36,865 bases of DNA. Source: Propionibacteriaceae bacterium. Lineage in GTDB: Bacteria; Actinomycetota; Actinomycetes; Propionibacteriales; Propionibacteriaceae. Position 1 is the stretch's first letter; the number at the start of each line of letters is the position of its first letter. Positions 8,542 to 15,461 of this stretch are shown piece by piece. The position numbers and the translations under genes are program-made. The notes below the pieces were generated by a model that worked only from the letters and a program-made list of their open reading frames with translations, was not told where the DNA came from and ran no database searches. The stretch covers positions 1 through 36,865 of the forward strand of contig JAPUEL010000092.1 of assembly GCA_027492545.1 (NCBI GenBank), in the 5' to 3' direction.

Positions 8542-9570
8542 TCAGCGGTTGGCGGGGAGTTCTCTGCTGCCGCCGAGCACCAGCGTGACCTCGGCGTCCA
8601 CGTCGGCCAGGCCCGCGTCGTCGAGCCGCTCCCTCAGGCCCGCCTCCTGGATGGTGGGCGGCGGGCCGAGCGCCACGATCCGCAGCGTGCCGTGCCGCAG
8701 CGAGATGTCGTCGATCTGCCAGCCCTGCGCCGCCGCCCACTCCTCGGCGACCGGAGCCGCCCGCGACACCAGGATCTCCTGCTGGACCACCACCGCGCTG
8801 CCGACCGCCAAGGGCACTGCCAACACGGTCAGCGCCACCACCTCGACGACCACGGTCCGGGCTCGGAGGTGGCCCACGTCGACCCCCAGGGTCACGGCGG
8901 CCGCCCGGACGCGGTACAGCATGAAGACCACGGTGCCGGTGGCGATGATCGCCGTGACGTTGGTGCCGAACAGCAGCAGCGCGCCCAGTGCCTGCTCCGG
9001 CGCGCCCGACTCCAGCGTCAACCCCACGACGGCGAGAGGCGGAACGAGCGAGATGGCGATCGCCACGCCGGGCAGCGCGTCGGAGATGTCGGAGCGCACC
9101 ATCGCGAAGGCCCCCACCACACCCGTCGCCAGCGCCGCGAGCAGGTCGATCAGGCGGGGAGCAACGCGCGCGGCGATCTGGGTGTTGGTGTCGGCCACCA
9201 GCAGCGTCTGGGTCACCGCGCCCAGGAGGTACGCGATGACGACGACGGTGAGCGCCCCGACCAGCACGAGGCCCAGATTGACCAGGATGAGCTGTCGGCG
9301 AGCCAGCACGATGGACAGCGCCGTGCCGAGGATCGGCGTCATGAGGGGCGCCACGATCATCGCGCCGATCACCGCGGCCGTCGAGTCCGCGATGATGCCT
9401 GACGCGGCGATCACCGTCGCGAGGATGAGCAGCGCCCAGAAGCCCGACAGCTTCGTCCGGGTGTCGCTGCCCACGGTGAGCAGGAGTCTGCCCATCATGC
9501 GTTCGACGTCGGCGCCGGTGACCGTGGGGCTGTGCGTGCCGGCGTGCTGTTCGTTGACCATGGAGGACAT
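8542..9570 (-). CDS. DUF389 family membrane protein
   Basis: This protein (342 aa from 9570) belongs to the DUF389 family (TIGR00341-like) of multi-pass membrane proteins of unknown function. The family core is clear: GFWALLILATVIAASGII, STAAVIGAMIVAPLMTPILG (a hallmark segment), several further membrane helices up to about residue 260, and a soluble C-terminal tail with a divalent-charge-rich beta region. An upstream start at 9651 would add 27 residues, but it would run through a conspicuous inverted repeat and the probable promoter, so I prefer ATG 9570 (9561 is also possible). AGCCTA at 9605-9610, read on the minus strand as TAGGCT, is a likely -10 box. It is convergent with DUF624 across the REP-like cluster. 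Confidence 0.82.
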   Translation of the reverse strand: MSSMVNEQHAGTHSPTVTGADVERMMGRLLLTVGSDTRTKLSGFWALLILATVIAASGIIADSTAAVIGAMIVAPLMTPILGTALSIVLARRQLILVNLGLVLVGALTVVVIAYLLGAVTQTLLVADTNTQIAARVAPRLIDLLAALATGVVGAFAMVRSDISDALPGVAIAISLVPPLAVVGLTLESGAPEQALGALLLFGTNVTAIIATGTVVFMLYRVRAAAVTLGVDVGHLRARTVVVEVVALTVLAVPLAVGSAVVVQQEILVSRAAPVAEEWAAAQGWQIDDISLRHGTLRIVALGPPPTIQEAGLRERLDDAGLADVDAEVTLVLGGSRELPANR

Positions 9571-9611
9571 GATCGCGGATCGGAAACCCAGCGCGAGCGC
9601 CCGGAGCCTAA

Positions 9612-9651
9612 ATGTCAGGCTGAGTATCGTACTCGATGCCCAGCATGACAT
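9612..9651. promoter_or_regulatory. Nested inverted repeat upstream of the DUF389 gene
   Basis: ATGTCAGGCTG (9612-9622) and CAGCATGACAT (9641-9651) are inverted repeats with a single mismatch. Inside them GAGTA-TCG-TACTC (9622-9634) is a second, perfect palindrome. The element lies just upstream of the TAGGCT -10 candidate for the DUF389 gene, so an operator or activator site is more likely than a terminator, although the importer operon also ends 67 bases away. Confidence 0.5.
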
Positions 9652-9670
9652 CTAGTGGGGGGACGACGGC

Positions 9671-9701
9671 GGGGGTGCGCGGAACGACCCCGCGCACCCC
9701 C
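9671..9701 (-). terminator. Terminator hairpin of the ABC importer operon
   Basis: GGGGGTGCGCGG (9671-9682) and CCGCGCACCCCC (9690-9701) form a perfect 12-bp stem with a seven-base loop, 17 bases after the stop of the solute-binding protein gene. No T-run follows, which is typical for this base composition. Confidence 0.7.
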
Positions 9702-9717
9702 GGTCTCACCGCGTCGC

Positions 9718-11475
9718 TCAGGCGCCCGCCGCGGACTCCTGACGCAGCGCGTCCTGCTCCTTGGCGTTGGCCATGTCCACCTCGAGGACCTGGTCGTAGC
9801 CGAGGCCCTTGGCCGTCTCCTGCATGCCCGCGAGCAGCGACTCGAACTCGGCGTCGCTGGACGCGAACGACATCTTCCACGACTCCTGGACGATGATCGC
9901 CTTCACCTGGTTGCACAGGGTCTCGATCTCGGAGCTGTCCGCCGGGGCGGTGTAGCTGGCGCCGGGGGCCACCATGACCTTGTCCTCAGCCTTGAGGTAG
10001 TCCATCGTCGTGGGCGCACCACCCATCTGCGCGGACCAGTCCTCGATCAGCGGGTTGGTCGTGGCCGCCTGGAAGGTCTCCCACATCTTGTAGCTGAAGG
10101 GTGCGCCGGTGTTCTCGTCGATGTCGATGGGCAACACGAGCGTGGTATTGAGCCACGACGCGCCGTCCTCATAGGTGCCGCCGCCCCACTCCTCGGGAAC
10201 GGTGGCGCCACCTCCGACGAGGGCCTCCATGCCGAACTCGGTGAGCTCAGGCGCACCCTCGGCGTTGACGTCCCAGGTCAGGCCCTGGGGACCGGCGGCG
10301 CCCATGGTCTGGCTGTTGTTCGAGTAGGTGCCCTCGGGCGAGTACAGCCAGTCGAGGAACGCGGCGACGCGCTCCGGGTCCTCGGCCTTGGAGCCGATGG
10401 CCATGACCTGCTTGCCGCCGAACGGTTCGGCGCCGTAGGAAAAGACGTTCATGTCCTGCAGGGGCGCGATCATGAAGCCCTTGCCGGCGTTGACGTTGTC
10501 GGTGGTGTTGAACGCCGACTGCCCCTGCCAGGGCCACCAGGAGAACAGCACCTGGCCGTTCTGGTACTTCGAGAACAGCGTGTCGTAGTTCTGGGTGGTG
10601 GACTCCGGGTCCATGATGCCGAGCTGGTTGGCCTCATAGAAGAAGCGCAGGTTGCGCACGTAGGCGGAGTCGGAGTCGAGGATGCTCTCGAAGTCCGAAC
10701 CGTCGGCCTTGGCGTAGACGAAGCCGATCTCGTCCCAGCCGTAGAACGTGGCGGGCTGCTTGGCGTTGTTCATCATGTTGCCGTCCCAGTCCTTGAACAT
10801 CGACAGCGCGTAGGTCTTCTTGCCGTTCTCCGCGGTGGGTTCGGCGTCCTGCATCTGCTTGAGGATCGGCAGCAGGTCCTCCAGCGTGCCGATCTCCGGG
10901 TAGCCGAGCTCGGCGTACAGGTCCCAGCGGAGGAACGGGCCGAACGTGGGGTCGATGCCCTCGCTCGAGTCGGTGGGCTTGAGCTGTGACACCTGCGTCG
11001 GGAAGGCGTAGGTGCCGTCCTTGCCGTCGTTGAGGCGGGTGATGGCCTCGTCGAACACGGCCGCGTTCGACATCGCGGGGTAGTACTGGGAGGCGTCGAG
11101 CAGCAGGCCGCCCTGGACCAGCTCGTCGAGCTTCTCGCCCTTGTCGGTGACGATCAGGTCACCCAGCTCGCCCGCCGCGACACGCGTGTTGTAGAGCGTG
11201 TCACCGCCGCCCGCCACGTTGGGGGCGATGATGTTGAGCTTCATGTTGAACTTGTCCTTGACGATCTTGGCGAACCATCCGGGCTGCTCGCCCATCTGGT
11301 TGGCCAGGCCGTCGAACACGTCGATGGTGATCTCCTCGGACCACTCGGTGGGGAACGTGCCGCTGGCCGCCTGCGACGAGTCGTCGGCGGGTGCCTGATC
11401 GGGGCTGCAGGCGGCAAGCCCGACGAGACCCATCATTGGTGCGACCACAAGGGCCACAGCCTTCCTGTACTGCAT
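9718..11475 (-). CDS. Sugar ABC importer substrate-binding lipoprotein (LplA/YtcQ type)
   Basis: This 585-aa protein should capture an oligosaccharide outside the membrane for the two permeases encoded upstream. The N-terminus has a lipoprotein signal peptide with lipobox GLAAC and lipidated C23, then an acidic linker and a long type-1 extracellular solute-binding domain. The length (over 500 aa) and the pairing with LplB/LplC-like permeases place it in the LplA/YtcQ group. The ATG at 11475 has AGAAAGGA upstream, which decides the start; the same frame stays open far upstream through both permease genes without being coding. It is the last gene of the operon, 35 bases after the LplC-like permease, and is followed by a strong hairpin. 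The substrate is unknown; the shared operator suggests a xyloside or glucoside handled by the GH31 and GH3 enzymes. Confidence 0.92.
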   Translation of the reverse strand: MQYRKAVALVVAPMMGLVGLAACSPDQAPADDSSQAASGTFPTEWSEEITIDVFDGLANQMGEQPGWFAKIVKDKFNMKLNIIAPNVAGGGDTLYNTRVAAGELGDLIVTDKGEKLDELVQGGLLLDASQYYPAMSNAAVFDEAITRLNDGKDGTYAFPTQVSQLKPTDSSEGIDPTFGPFLRWDLYAELGYPEIGTLEDLLPILKQMQDAEPTAENGKKTYALSMFKDWDGNMMNNAKQPATFYGWDEIGFVYAKADGSDFESILDSDSAYVRNLRFFYEANQLGIMDPESTTQNYDTLFSKYQNGQVLFSWWPWQGQSAFNTTDNVNAGKGFMIAPLQDMNVFSYGAEPFGGKQVMAIGSKAEDPERVAAFLDWLYSPEGTYSNNSQTMGAAGPQGLTWDVNAEGAPELTEFGMEALVGGGATVPEEWGGGTYEDGASWLNTTLVLPIDIDENTGAPFSYKMWETFQAATTNPLIEDWSAQMGGAPTTMDYLKAEDKVMVAPGASYTAPADSSEIETLCNQVKAIIVQESWKMSFASSDAEFESLLAGMQETAKGLGYDQVLEVDMANAKEQDALRQESAAGA

Positions 11476-11510
11476 GGGATTTTCCTTTCTGAAGGTGGGG
11501 AGCCGGTCCG

Positions 11511-12437
11511 TCAGCCCTTGACGGCGCCGAGCATGATCCCCTTGACGAAGAACCGCTGGAAGAGGGGGTAGATGAAGATGATCGGCAGCACGACGATGAC
11601 CGACACGGTGGTGCGGATCGACGTCGCCGTCTGGGAGGTGGCCGCGGAGGCGACGGCGCCGAGGTTGCCCCCAGCCTGTTGGGCCGCGGCCGCCAGTGAG
11701 GCGGCCTGGTTGATGAACATGTAGAGCAGGAACTGGAGCGTGTAGAGGCTCTGGTCCGTGATGTAGAGCAGCGTGTCCTGGAAGCTGTTCCACTGCGCGA
11801 CGGCGGAGAAGATCGCCACCGTGGCGAGGATGGGGGTCATGTTGGGCAGCACGATCCGGAAGAAGGTCTGGAACACCGATGCCCCGTCGACCTCCGCCGC
11901 CTCCTGCAGCGAGTCCGGCATGGACTCGACGTAGGTCTTGACCAGGATGATGTTGAAGGGTTGCACCACGAACGGCAGCACGTAGACCCAGAAGTTGTTG
12001 GTCAGCCCGAGGGTCTTCATGATGATGAAGACCGGGATGAGGCCGGCGTTGAAATACATGGTGATGACCACGAGCCGGTACCACAGCTGGCGCTTCCACA
12101 GCCGCGGCTGGGTGAACATGAAGCCGAGGAAGGCCGAGGCCATGACGGTCGCGGCGGTGCCCAGCACCGTGCGGCCGATCGAGACCAGCGCCGCCTGCGG
12201 CAGGCCCGGCAGGCTGAACACCTGCGCGTAGTTCTGGAGCTGCAGGCCGACCGGCCACCAGCGCACGTCGCCCTGGGCCGCGATGTCGTTGGCGCTGATG
12301 GAGTTGATGATCAGGTAGTAGAAGGGGTAGGCGCAGAGGAGCGCCAGGAGTGCAAAGACCAGGACGTTGATCCCGTGGAAGACGAAGGATCCCTTCTCCT
12401 CGACGATGCGGGTGGGCTGATGCGCGAGTGCAGTCAT
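11511..12437 (-). CDS. Carbohydrate ABC importer permease (LplC/YtcP type)
   Basis: This 308-aa protein forms one half of the membrane channel. It has about six hydrophobic helices and the conserved EAA loop EAAEVDGASVFQTFFRIVLP, which contacts the ATPase. The phrase FNAGLIPVFIIMKTLGL and the ending FVKGIMLGAVKG are characteristic of the LplC/YtcP permeases. An alanine-rich extracytoplasmic insertion (about residues 235-265) lies before the last helix. It follows the LplB-like permease by 15 bases and precedes the lipoprotein gene by 35 bases, all on the minus strand. No ATP-binding subunit is encoded nearby, so it presumably uses a shared MsmX/UgpC-type ATPase encoded elsewhere. Confidence 0.93.
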   Translation of the reverse strand: MTALAHQPTRIVEEKGSFVFHGINVLVFALLALLCAYPFYYLIINSISANDIAAQGDVRWWPVGLQLQNYAQVFSLPGLPQAALVSIGRTVLGTAATVMASAFLGFMFTQPRLWKRQLWYRLVVITMYFNAGLIPVFIIMKTLGLTNNFWVYVLPFVVQPFNIILVKTYVESMPDSLQEAAEVDGASVFQTFFRIVLPNMTPILATVAIFSAVAQWNSFQDTLLYITDQSLYTLQFLLYMFINQAASLAAAAQQAGGNLGAVASAATSQTATSIRTTVSVIVVLPIIFIYPLFQRFFVKGIMLGAVKG

Positions 12438-12452
12438 GAATGTGTGCTCCGC

Positions 12453-13451
12453 TCAGATGAGGGACGACCCGCGCACGCGCTTGGCGAGGGCGTTGACCGA
12501 CAGGAGGAGGGCGACCGAGATCAGCGACTTCAGCATGCTGATCGCCGTCGCCATGGACAGGCTGTTGCCGGTGATGCCGATGTTGTAGACGTAGAGGTCC
12601 AGGACCTGGATGTAGGTCTTGTTGAAGGCGTTCTGGAACACGTAGTACTGCTCCATGCCGTTGTTGAGGATGTTGGCGATGGAGAGCAGCAGCAGCACGA
12701 AGTACGTGGGCATGAGCTGCGGCACGGTGATGTACCACATGGTTTGGAACCGGCCGGCCCCGTCGACCTTGGCCGACTCGTACAGCGCCTGATCGATGCC
12801 GGCAATGGCGGCGAGGTACATGATGGCGCCCCAGCCCACCGTCTTCCAGATCCCCCAGGCGGCCATGGTGAGCCAGATGTTCTGGTCGGTGTCCAGGAAC
12901 TTCATGGGCACCGTGATGAGGCCGGAGTCCAGCATGATCGTGTTGACCAGGCCGGTGGTGGAGAACATCGAGAAGGCGATCATGTAGACCAGCACCCACG
13001 AGATGAAGTTGGGCAGCGTGGTCAGGGTCTGGATGGCGTTGCGGAACCACGGGGCGCGGATCTCGTTGAGGAAGACGGCGAACGCGAGCGGGAGCACCGA
13101 GGACGCGATGCCGAGGAAGCTCATGCCCAGCGTGTTGGCCATCACCTGGCCGATCTGGGCCAGCTGAGTGGGAGATCCGACGAGGAGCTGGAACCACTGG
13201 AGCCCGACGAACTCGCTGCCGGACAGGCCGAGCGCCGGACGGTAGTCGTAGAGCGAGTAGATCCATCCGTAGAGCGGGAAGTAGGAGAACAGGAAGACGA
13301 GGATGAGGAAGGGCAGGATGCTGAGGAACATCGCCTTCGACGGCTTCCGCCGCGACGAGGTGGACGGTGGGGCGTCGTTGCGACGGAGCTTCCGCTTGGC
13401 GGAGGCCACCACCTCCGGCTTCGGTGGCTGCACCGGCGCCGCGACCGTCAT
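12453..13451 (-). CDS. Carbohydrate ABC importer permease (LplB/YteP type)
   Basis: This 332-aa protein is the other half of the sugar channel. A charged cytoplasmic N-terminus (about 40 residues) is followed by six hydrophobic helices and the EAA-type loop YESAKVDGAGRFQTMWYITVPQL in the second half. FLFSYFPLYGWIYSLYDYRP near the first helix is typical of LplB/YteP permeases. It is the first large gene of the importer operon. The ATG at 13451 overlaps the TGA of a 29-codon frame in the four bases ATGA, suggesting translational coupling; its own ribosome binding site is weak (GGCGGG). Confidence 0.92.
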   Translation of the reverse strand: MTVAAPVQPPKPEVVASAKRKLRRNDAPPSTSSRRKPSKAMFLSILPFLILVFLFSYFPLYGWIYSLYDYRPALGLSGSEFVGLQWFQLLVGSPTQLAQIGQVMANTLGMSFLGIASSVLPLAFAVFLNEIRAPWFRNAIQTLTTLPNFISWVLVYMIAFSMFSTTGLVNTIMLDSGLITVPMKFLDTDQNIWLTMAAWGIWKTVGWGAIMYLAAIAGIDQALYESAKVDGAGRFQTMWYITVPQLMPTYFVLLLLSIANILNNGMEQYYVFQNAFNKTYIQVLDLYVYNIGITGNSLSMATAISMLKSLISVALLLSVNALAKRVRGSSLI

Positions 13452-13537
13452 GCCCGCCTGACCTCTGGCCGCGAGGCCGGCGCGAGCGCGTCGGTGCCTG
13501 GATGGTCACCCGGTGTGGGCGCTTGTTCCTGGTTCAT
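13448..13537 (-). CDS. Possible 29-aa leader peptide of the importer operon
   Basis: A 29-codon open frame (MNQEQAPTPGDHPGTDALAP...) begins with ATG at 13537, with GGAGG ten bases upstream, and ends with a TGA that overlaps the permease ATG as ATGA. It is the first start codon with a good ribosome binding site on the predicted transcript. The peptide is proline- and charge-rich with no recognisable domain. It may exist mainly to couple translation into the permease gene. I do not recognise it as a known family; non-coding chance is possible because the frame is short. Confidence 0.4.
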   Translation of the reverse strand: MNQEQAPTPGDHPGTDALAPASRPEVRRA

Positions 13538-13556
13538 ATTCACACTGCCTCCGTTG

Positions 13557-13605
13557 GCGAAGCGTTTCGACGACTCATAGTAACCCGAGAGGTTCTCCAC
13601 CGCAA
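13557..13605 (-). promoter_or_regulatory. Promoter and LacI operator of the importer operon
   Basis: On the minus strand TTGCGG (13605-13600), 17 bases, and TACTAT (13582-13577) form a good sigma-70-type promoter. The operator GTCGAAACGCTTCG (13571-13558) begins five bases after the -10 box, thus covers the transcription start, an ideal position for repression. Its first 12 bases are identical to the site at 3459-3470 in the yicI/lacI region. Confidence 0.7.
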
Positions 13606-13874
13606 TAGCCCTTGTGGAGCGCTCTCAAAGTCTCGAAGCGCCGCGACCACGGCTCCACCGAAGGGCACCCACGCACCCGGCTCCGCCTGCGCTGGGCTTG
13701 GGGCTGCCGGCGGAGCTGCGGTAGCTGTTCCTCCAGACCTAGGCCGCCCGAACCCCAGCCTGGAGGAACATCAGCCGCAGACCTCCGACCACAACCGCTG
13801 AACACACGTGCGCGATAGCCTGAATCGTCGGCCGCGACGAGGCGGCCCCCCACATCGGCGAAGGAGCCACCCCC
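13606..13874. other. Intergenic region between the importer promoter and ald, with an inverted repeat
   Basis: No gene is supported here. TGTTCCTCCAG (13726-13736) and CTGGAGGAACA (13760-13770) are perfect 11-bp inverted repeats separated by 23 bases, about 105 bases upstream of ald; this may be an operator or a structured element. GAAGGAG at 13859-13865 is the ribosome binding site for ald. Confidence 0.45.
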
Positions 13875-14996
13875 ATGCGTATCGGCGTTCCCCGCGAGAC
13901 GAAGAACAGCGAGTTCCGGGTGGCGATCACCCCCGTCGGGGTGCACGAGCTCACGCAGCGCGGGCATCGGGTCCTCGTGGAACACGACGCGGGGCTGGGG
14001 TCGTCGTTCAGCGACGACGACTACCGGGCGGTGGGCGCCGAGATCGTCCGGGACGCCGACGCCGCGTGGGGCGACGCCGAGCTGGTGCTCAAGGTGAAGG
14101 AGCCCATCGCGGAGGAGTACCACCGGCTCCGCGACGACCTGATCCTGTTCACCTACCTGCACCTCGCCGCCGACGAGCACCTCGTCGACGCGCTGCTCGC
14201 CGCAGGCACCACGTCGATCGCCTACGAGACGGTGCAGCTCTCGTCGGGCCTTCTGCCGCTGCTCTACCCCATGAGCGAGGTGGCCGGCTGCCTCGCCCCG
14301 CAGGTTGGCGCGCACGCGCTGCTGAAGAACCAGGGGGGTCGCGGTGTGTTGCTCGGCGGCATCGGGGGTGTGGCGAACGCGAAGGTCGTGGTGCTGGGCG
14401 CGGGCGTCGCGGGGCAGAACGCGGCCAACATCGCCCTGGGCATGGGGGCCGACGTCACCCTGCTCGACACCGACCTGCAGAAGCTGCGGATGAGCTTCTG
14501 GCGCTGGGACAACCGCGTGCACCAGATCGCGTCGTCGACCCTGGCGGTGCGCGAGCAGGTGCTGGGTGCCGACCTGGTGATCGGGACGGTGCTGGTGCCC
14601 GGGGCGCGGGCGCCGAAGCTGGTCACCGACGACATGGTGGCCTCGATGAAGCCCGGCTCCGTGCTGGTGGACGTGTCGATCGACCAGGGCGGCTGCTTCG
14701 AGAGCTCCCGCCCCACCACGCACGACAACCCCACCTTCCAGGTGGAGGGCTCCACGTTCTACTGCGTGGCCAACATCCCGGGCGTGGTGCCGAACACGTC
14801 GACTTGGGCGCTCACCAACGCGACGCTGGCCTACGTCGAGGCGATCGCGGACCGCGGGTGGAGGGAGGCGATGCGTCGCGACGAAGCGCTGGCCCGCGGG
14901 TTGTCCACGCACGGGGGCGCGTTGACGTCGCGGCCGGTGGCCGAGGCCTTCGGGCGCGAATGGACCGATGTCGCGGCGGTGCTCGACGCCGGCTGA
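13875..14996 (+). CDS. ald: Alanine dehydrogenase
   Basis: This 373-aa cytoplasmic enzyme interconverts L-alanine and pyruvate plus ammonium with NAD. The N-terminus MRIGVPRETKNSEFRVAITP is diagnostic. The substrate and catalytic residues K75 (in LKVKEP) and H96 (in YLHLA) are at the same numbers as in characterised alanine dehydrogenases, and a Rossmann motif GAGVAGQNAA lies near 174-183. The length equals the family norm (about 371 aa). The ATG has GAAGGAG nine bases upstream. It is a single-gene unit, convergent with the nadE-arsC pair across a very long inverted repeat. Confidence 0.97.
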   Translation: MRIGVPRETKNSEFRVAITPVGVHELTQRGHRVLVEHDAGLGSSFSDDDYRAVGAEIVRDADAAWGDAELVLKVKEPIAEEYHRLRDDLILFTYLHLAADEHLVDALLAAGTTSIAYETVQLSSGLLPLLYPMSEVAGCLAPQVGAHALLKNQGGRGVLLGGIGGVANAKVVVLGAGVAGQNAANIALGMGADVTLLDTDLQKLRMSFWRWDNRVHQIASSTLAVREQVLGADLVIGTVLVPGARAPKLVTDDMVASMKPGSVLVDVSIDQGGCFESSRPTTHDNPTFQVEGSTFYCVANIPGVVPNTSTWALTNATLAYVEAIADRGWREAMRRDEALARGLSTHGGALTSRPVAEAFGREWTDVAAVLDAG

Positions 14997-15008
14997 GGGG
15001 CCGCGCCT

Positions 15009-15076
15009 GCAGGAATCTACCTATGCGGCGGCATCTGCGTATATGCGCAGATGCCGCCGCATAGGTAGATTCCTGC
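15009..15076. repeat. Perfect 31-bp inverted repeat between convergent genes
   Basis: The left arm (15009-15039, starting GCAGGAATCTACC) and the right arm (15046-15076, ending GGTAGATTCCTGC) are exact reverse complements over 31 bases, with a six-base centre TATATG. The element lies between the stops of ald and the arsC-like gene (12 and 6 bases away). It could act as a bidirectional terminator, but the stem is far longer than needed and has no T-run; a mobile or repeated palindromic element is an alternative. Confidence 0.85.
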
Positions 15077-15082
15077 GGGCGG

Positions 15083-15448
15083 TCAGGCCAGGAACGGGGC
15101 GACGGCGGACTTCGGGCGGCCGATGATCGCCCGCCGGCGGGTGCCGTCGGTGCGGATCAGGACCGGCCGCTGCGCGAGCGCGGGGTGTGACGCCAGCAGG
15201 CGCGCCACCTGATCGGCGCTGGCGACGTCGTCGTCGCTCAGGCCCAGCTCGTCGAAGGCCTTGTCGCGACGCACCAGCTCCGTCGGGTCCGCGTCGAGGA
15301 TCTCCAGCAGCTCGAGCCAGGCCTCCTCGTCGAGGGGATCCTTGAGGTAGTTGCGCACCTCCAGGCTCAGCCCCGACGCCTGGGCGGCCTCCAGCCCGGC
15401 CCGCGACGTCGAGCAGCGGGGGTTGTGCAGGATGGTCAGGTCGGTCAT
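15083..15448 (-). CDS. arsC: ArsC-family reductase (arsenate reductase-like)
   Basis: This 121-aa thioredoxin-fold protein is of the glutaredoxin-dependent ArsC/Spx family. The N-terminus ILHNPRCSTSRAGLE places the redox cysteine at C12, as in ArsC, and the C-terminal DGTRRRAIIGRP matches the conserved end of the family. The basic residue pattern of true ArsC is only partly visible, so arsenate reduction is likely but not certain; YfgD-like members have other or unknown roles. The ATG at 15448 has AGGAGG upstream. It follows nadE by 13 bases on the same strand, so the two are probably co-transcribed. No other arsenic genes are near. Confidence 0.85.
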   Translation of the reverse strand: MTDLTILHNPRCSTSRAGLEAAQASGLSLEVRNYLKDPLDEEAWLELLEILDADPTELVRRDKAFDELGLSDDDVASADQVARLLASHPALAQRPVLIRTDGTRRRAIIGRPKSAVAPFLA

Positions 15449-15461
15449 CGATCCTCCTTGG

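Noticed and set aside
9718..13509. A single 1263-codon open frame on the minus strand
   Set aside because: Only its last 585 codons are the lipoprotein gene; the rest is the wrong frame of the two permease genes, which have clear membrane helices and EAA loops in other frames.
11961..13580. Plus-strand frame of 539 codons opposite the permeases
   Set aside because: Antisense artefact; the product is unusually rich in H, E, D and R with no motif.
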